Shown here: positions 61,800 through 64,000 of the stretch, one piece after another
Numbering within the stretch: the stretch's first letter is position 1
Layout: each line of letters opens with the position of its first letter
NCBI GenBank assembly: GCA_026168455.1
Contig: CM047431.1
Coordinates: forward strand, 49,704,032 to 49,768,031
Direction of reading: 5' to 3'
Origin: Theocolax elegans
Taxonomy: Eukaryota > Arthropoda > Insecta > Hymenoptera > Cerocephalidae
DNA: 64,000 nucleotides
Notes under the pieces: generated by a model
The model's input: only the letters and a program-made list of their open reading frames with translations
What the model was told of the DNA's origin: nothing
The model's database searches: none
Translations under genes and position numbers: made by a program

Positions 61800-64000
61800 C
61801 GACTTGTAGATTCTATGTTGTTCATTCGTGGTAACAACTTTATTTATCGATATACCTTTTCGTTCAGTCAATTCCTTTAACATTGCACATAGTCAAACAA
61901 GTTGATTCCTCAATCCTTTTCAGAATACAGAATTATTTAATAATCTTGATGTAGGAAAGAAGTGAATTTATCTATTTTACTTTCAATCAACATGTTTCTA
62001 TGGATATACTTAACTATTTTACTTTCTTTTTGCGAAAAAAAGGTAACGAGAACTCGTAACACAATTGATCAATGATTTAAACACTTTGGAATTTTGGATA
62101 TTTGAATCATTTATTTTTTACCTTTTAGTTTTTATTTTTTTTCTTATATATAAATACTGCTCGGTTTACAGTCTCGCTAATGCTGTAAAGTAACTGGCAT
62201 TTCCTTCTAGACTCAGAATTGTGAGAAATTAATGTTATTCTTAAATGTCATAAGCAATTAAATAAAGTGAATTTTTAAAAATTAAAAAAGAAACAAATTA
62301 GATATGATAAAATACTATCTCTTCTGTACAGTGCTCAATGTAATAAATCTTGCAAAGTCAATTTAACATAATTTTAAATAATTAACCATTGTGGTATTTT
62401 CTTTAGTTATAACAACATTCAAGTTTTGTTTGATTAAAAAATAGAATAGAGTTTGAAAATGTAATTTTTATTGAAGTTGTGTAGATAGCTTGTTTATTAT
62501 GCACACATTTGCATGAAGAAAAATTGTGAATACATAATTAATGAGATTCAATAAATTGTATATTAAAATAACATGTAAACCATTGATGTTGTAATGACTC
62601 AAAAAGAAACAAAGAATATCAAGATCTTTTTCTAGTTGAATGAATTATTTGTAAAATTATTGTATTCTAATGAGAATTTAAAAATTCATAATGAAATGTA
62701 ATATGAAATAATCATGTACCACTGGTTGATAATATAAAAATCATAGGCTGAGACATATGTATGTATATACAGATAAAAACTTTAACCTCGCGTAATCTGT
62801 AAATTTTATTATGCTCAGTGGATGATTAAATCAACTACACGAGTAAAAACTTTTGTAACTTACCAATAACAAGTAATAACAATCTCTTTTTAATTCTTAA
62901 ATGTATAAGTGAAAATGTAATATTTATAAAATATTATTAAATAAAGCAATAATAAAGAATGGGTGAAAAGCATAAAGTCAACATGTTTGTGTTATATATG
63001 GGTAGTATAGAGATGATGTCATTTTGGTATACTGCTATAAACTTCTAACTTAGGTCATAACTTTTATACGCTTATGAACTGTAATTGGCCTGTAAATTCA
63101 CAGACAATTTTATCCAATAAATGATGGTGTCACTTGCTTTAAAATAATTTAGTTCTTGAAATTCCATTTGTTTCTTATTTATGACAAACTATCAACAATT
63201 ATATTTTAAAGAAACAAAGTAACAATTTTTTTTCAATTAACATCATTTTTATTGCCTTTAGTTTCATTTAAAGCTTTTAAGAATATAATTTTCATACGTT
63301 TGTACAGATGAATGGTAATAATGATTTATAGAATACTATCTTTATATTCATTGTCTCGTTGTTTTGTAGACACATACACACATATATATATTAAATATAA
63401 TTAATCCAAATGATCTCAGATAATAAACTTAATTTTTTTCTTTTGTTAACATTATTCTAATATTTATGTAACAGTAATTATTCTATTGTGATTTATTTAT
63501 TTTTTTCTTCCAATTCTTGTATATTTTTATGGTGCTTGCACAATATAATGTGTTTGAAACTAGGCATTTCCTTTTTTAGACATTAGAAAAACCTCCTTGT
63601 ATTTCTGGGCTGCGTATCATAACTTATTTTTAAAATCCTTGTTTATATATTATATTATTGTTGTGAATTATAATTTGTATAAATATTTTGTTTGTTTAAT
63701 TATATGTGCAAAAGTGCAATTCAATATTTATTGTATCAATAAAATTGCTTATTTTTACATTTATTTCAGTAATTCCAATAATTAACATATACTTGTATAA
63801 ATATTTTATTTCTTTTGTAAATTGGTTCTGCAGTTGAAAATTTGAGCATTTTATATACACTTTAATTTAAAATTTACTTTCTTGTAACGTTATAATAAAA
63901 AAAATTTGTATGCTTAAAAAGTAATGTCAAAGTTCATTGGGTATTTTAAATTTGATAATTCGCTCAATTAAGTATTATTGCGATAAGGAGTGTGATTACA
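61800..64000. other. AT-rich region, probably intronic or intergenic
   Basis: No coding sequence, repeat family or RNA gene was recognised on either strand. If the candidate gene at 61.1-61.8 kb is real, this would be its first long intron. Confidence 0.4.

Overview
This window comes from an insect nuclear genome. It is very AT-rich, its genes are split by spliceosomal introns, it carries many short non-autonomous DNA transposons and microsatellites, and it has no bacterial-type gene packing. The gene content and AT bias suggest Hymenoptera (ant, bee or wasp). That assignment is an inference, because no species-diagnostic sequence is present.

Only four genes can be supported by protein sequence, all on the + strand. 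Three are tandem paralogues of multiple inositol polyphosphate phosphatase (MINPP/Mipp, histidine acid phosphatase fold): gene A (about 26.1-36.4 kb, duplicated parts to 38.1 kb), gene B (39.71-46.49 kb) and gene C (48.53-53.45 kb). I reconstructed all eight coding exons of each from splice sites. Exon sizes and intron phases match across the three genes, so they arose by whole-gene tandem duplication. Their C-termini differ: A and C end in hydrophobic tails that look like GPI-anchor signals, while B ends without one and should be a soluble secreted protein. The fourth gene is the mRNA export adaptor Aly/REF (Ref1), two coding exons at 58.37-59.80 kb. A GC-rich block at 61.1-61.4 kb may be the 5' end of another gene.

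Layout: 0-15 kb has no recognisable protein gene. It holds two local direct-repeat arrays (1-1255 and 5371-7950), TA-flanked MITEs (8203-8490 and 11577-12152) and two GC-rich islands. 15.2-25.6 kb is a nest of tandem duplications of non-coding sequence, a MITE and a LINE reverse-transcriptase remnant. One unit is interrupted by a 1.98-kb near-perfect palindrome with a TA target-site duplication. 25.4-30.65 kb is a 2.6-kb tandem duplication that duplicates the first two coding exons of gene A. 35.3-38.65 kb is a 1.69-kb tandem duplication that duplicates its last exon, with a frameshift in the second copy. Genes B and C follow in clean form. 53.5-58.3 kb is intergenic, with a GC-rich double hairpin, a long CA tract, an AT-type satellite and a CGG tract. 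60-64 kb is mostly featureless AT-rich DNA.

The main themes are a small secreted or surface phosphatase family diversifying in tandem, and an unusual density of recent local duplications. Some duplications have microhomology at the junction. Others differ mainly by single-base indels, so misassembly must be excluded before biology is read into them. The most unusual single structure is the palindromic composite element at 16228-18208.
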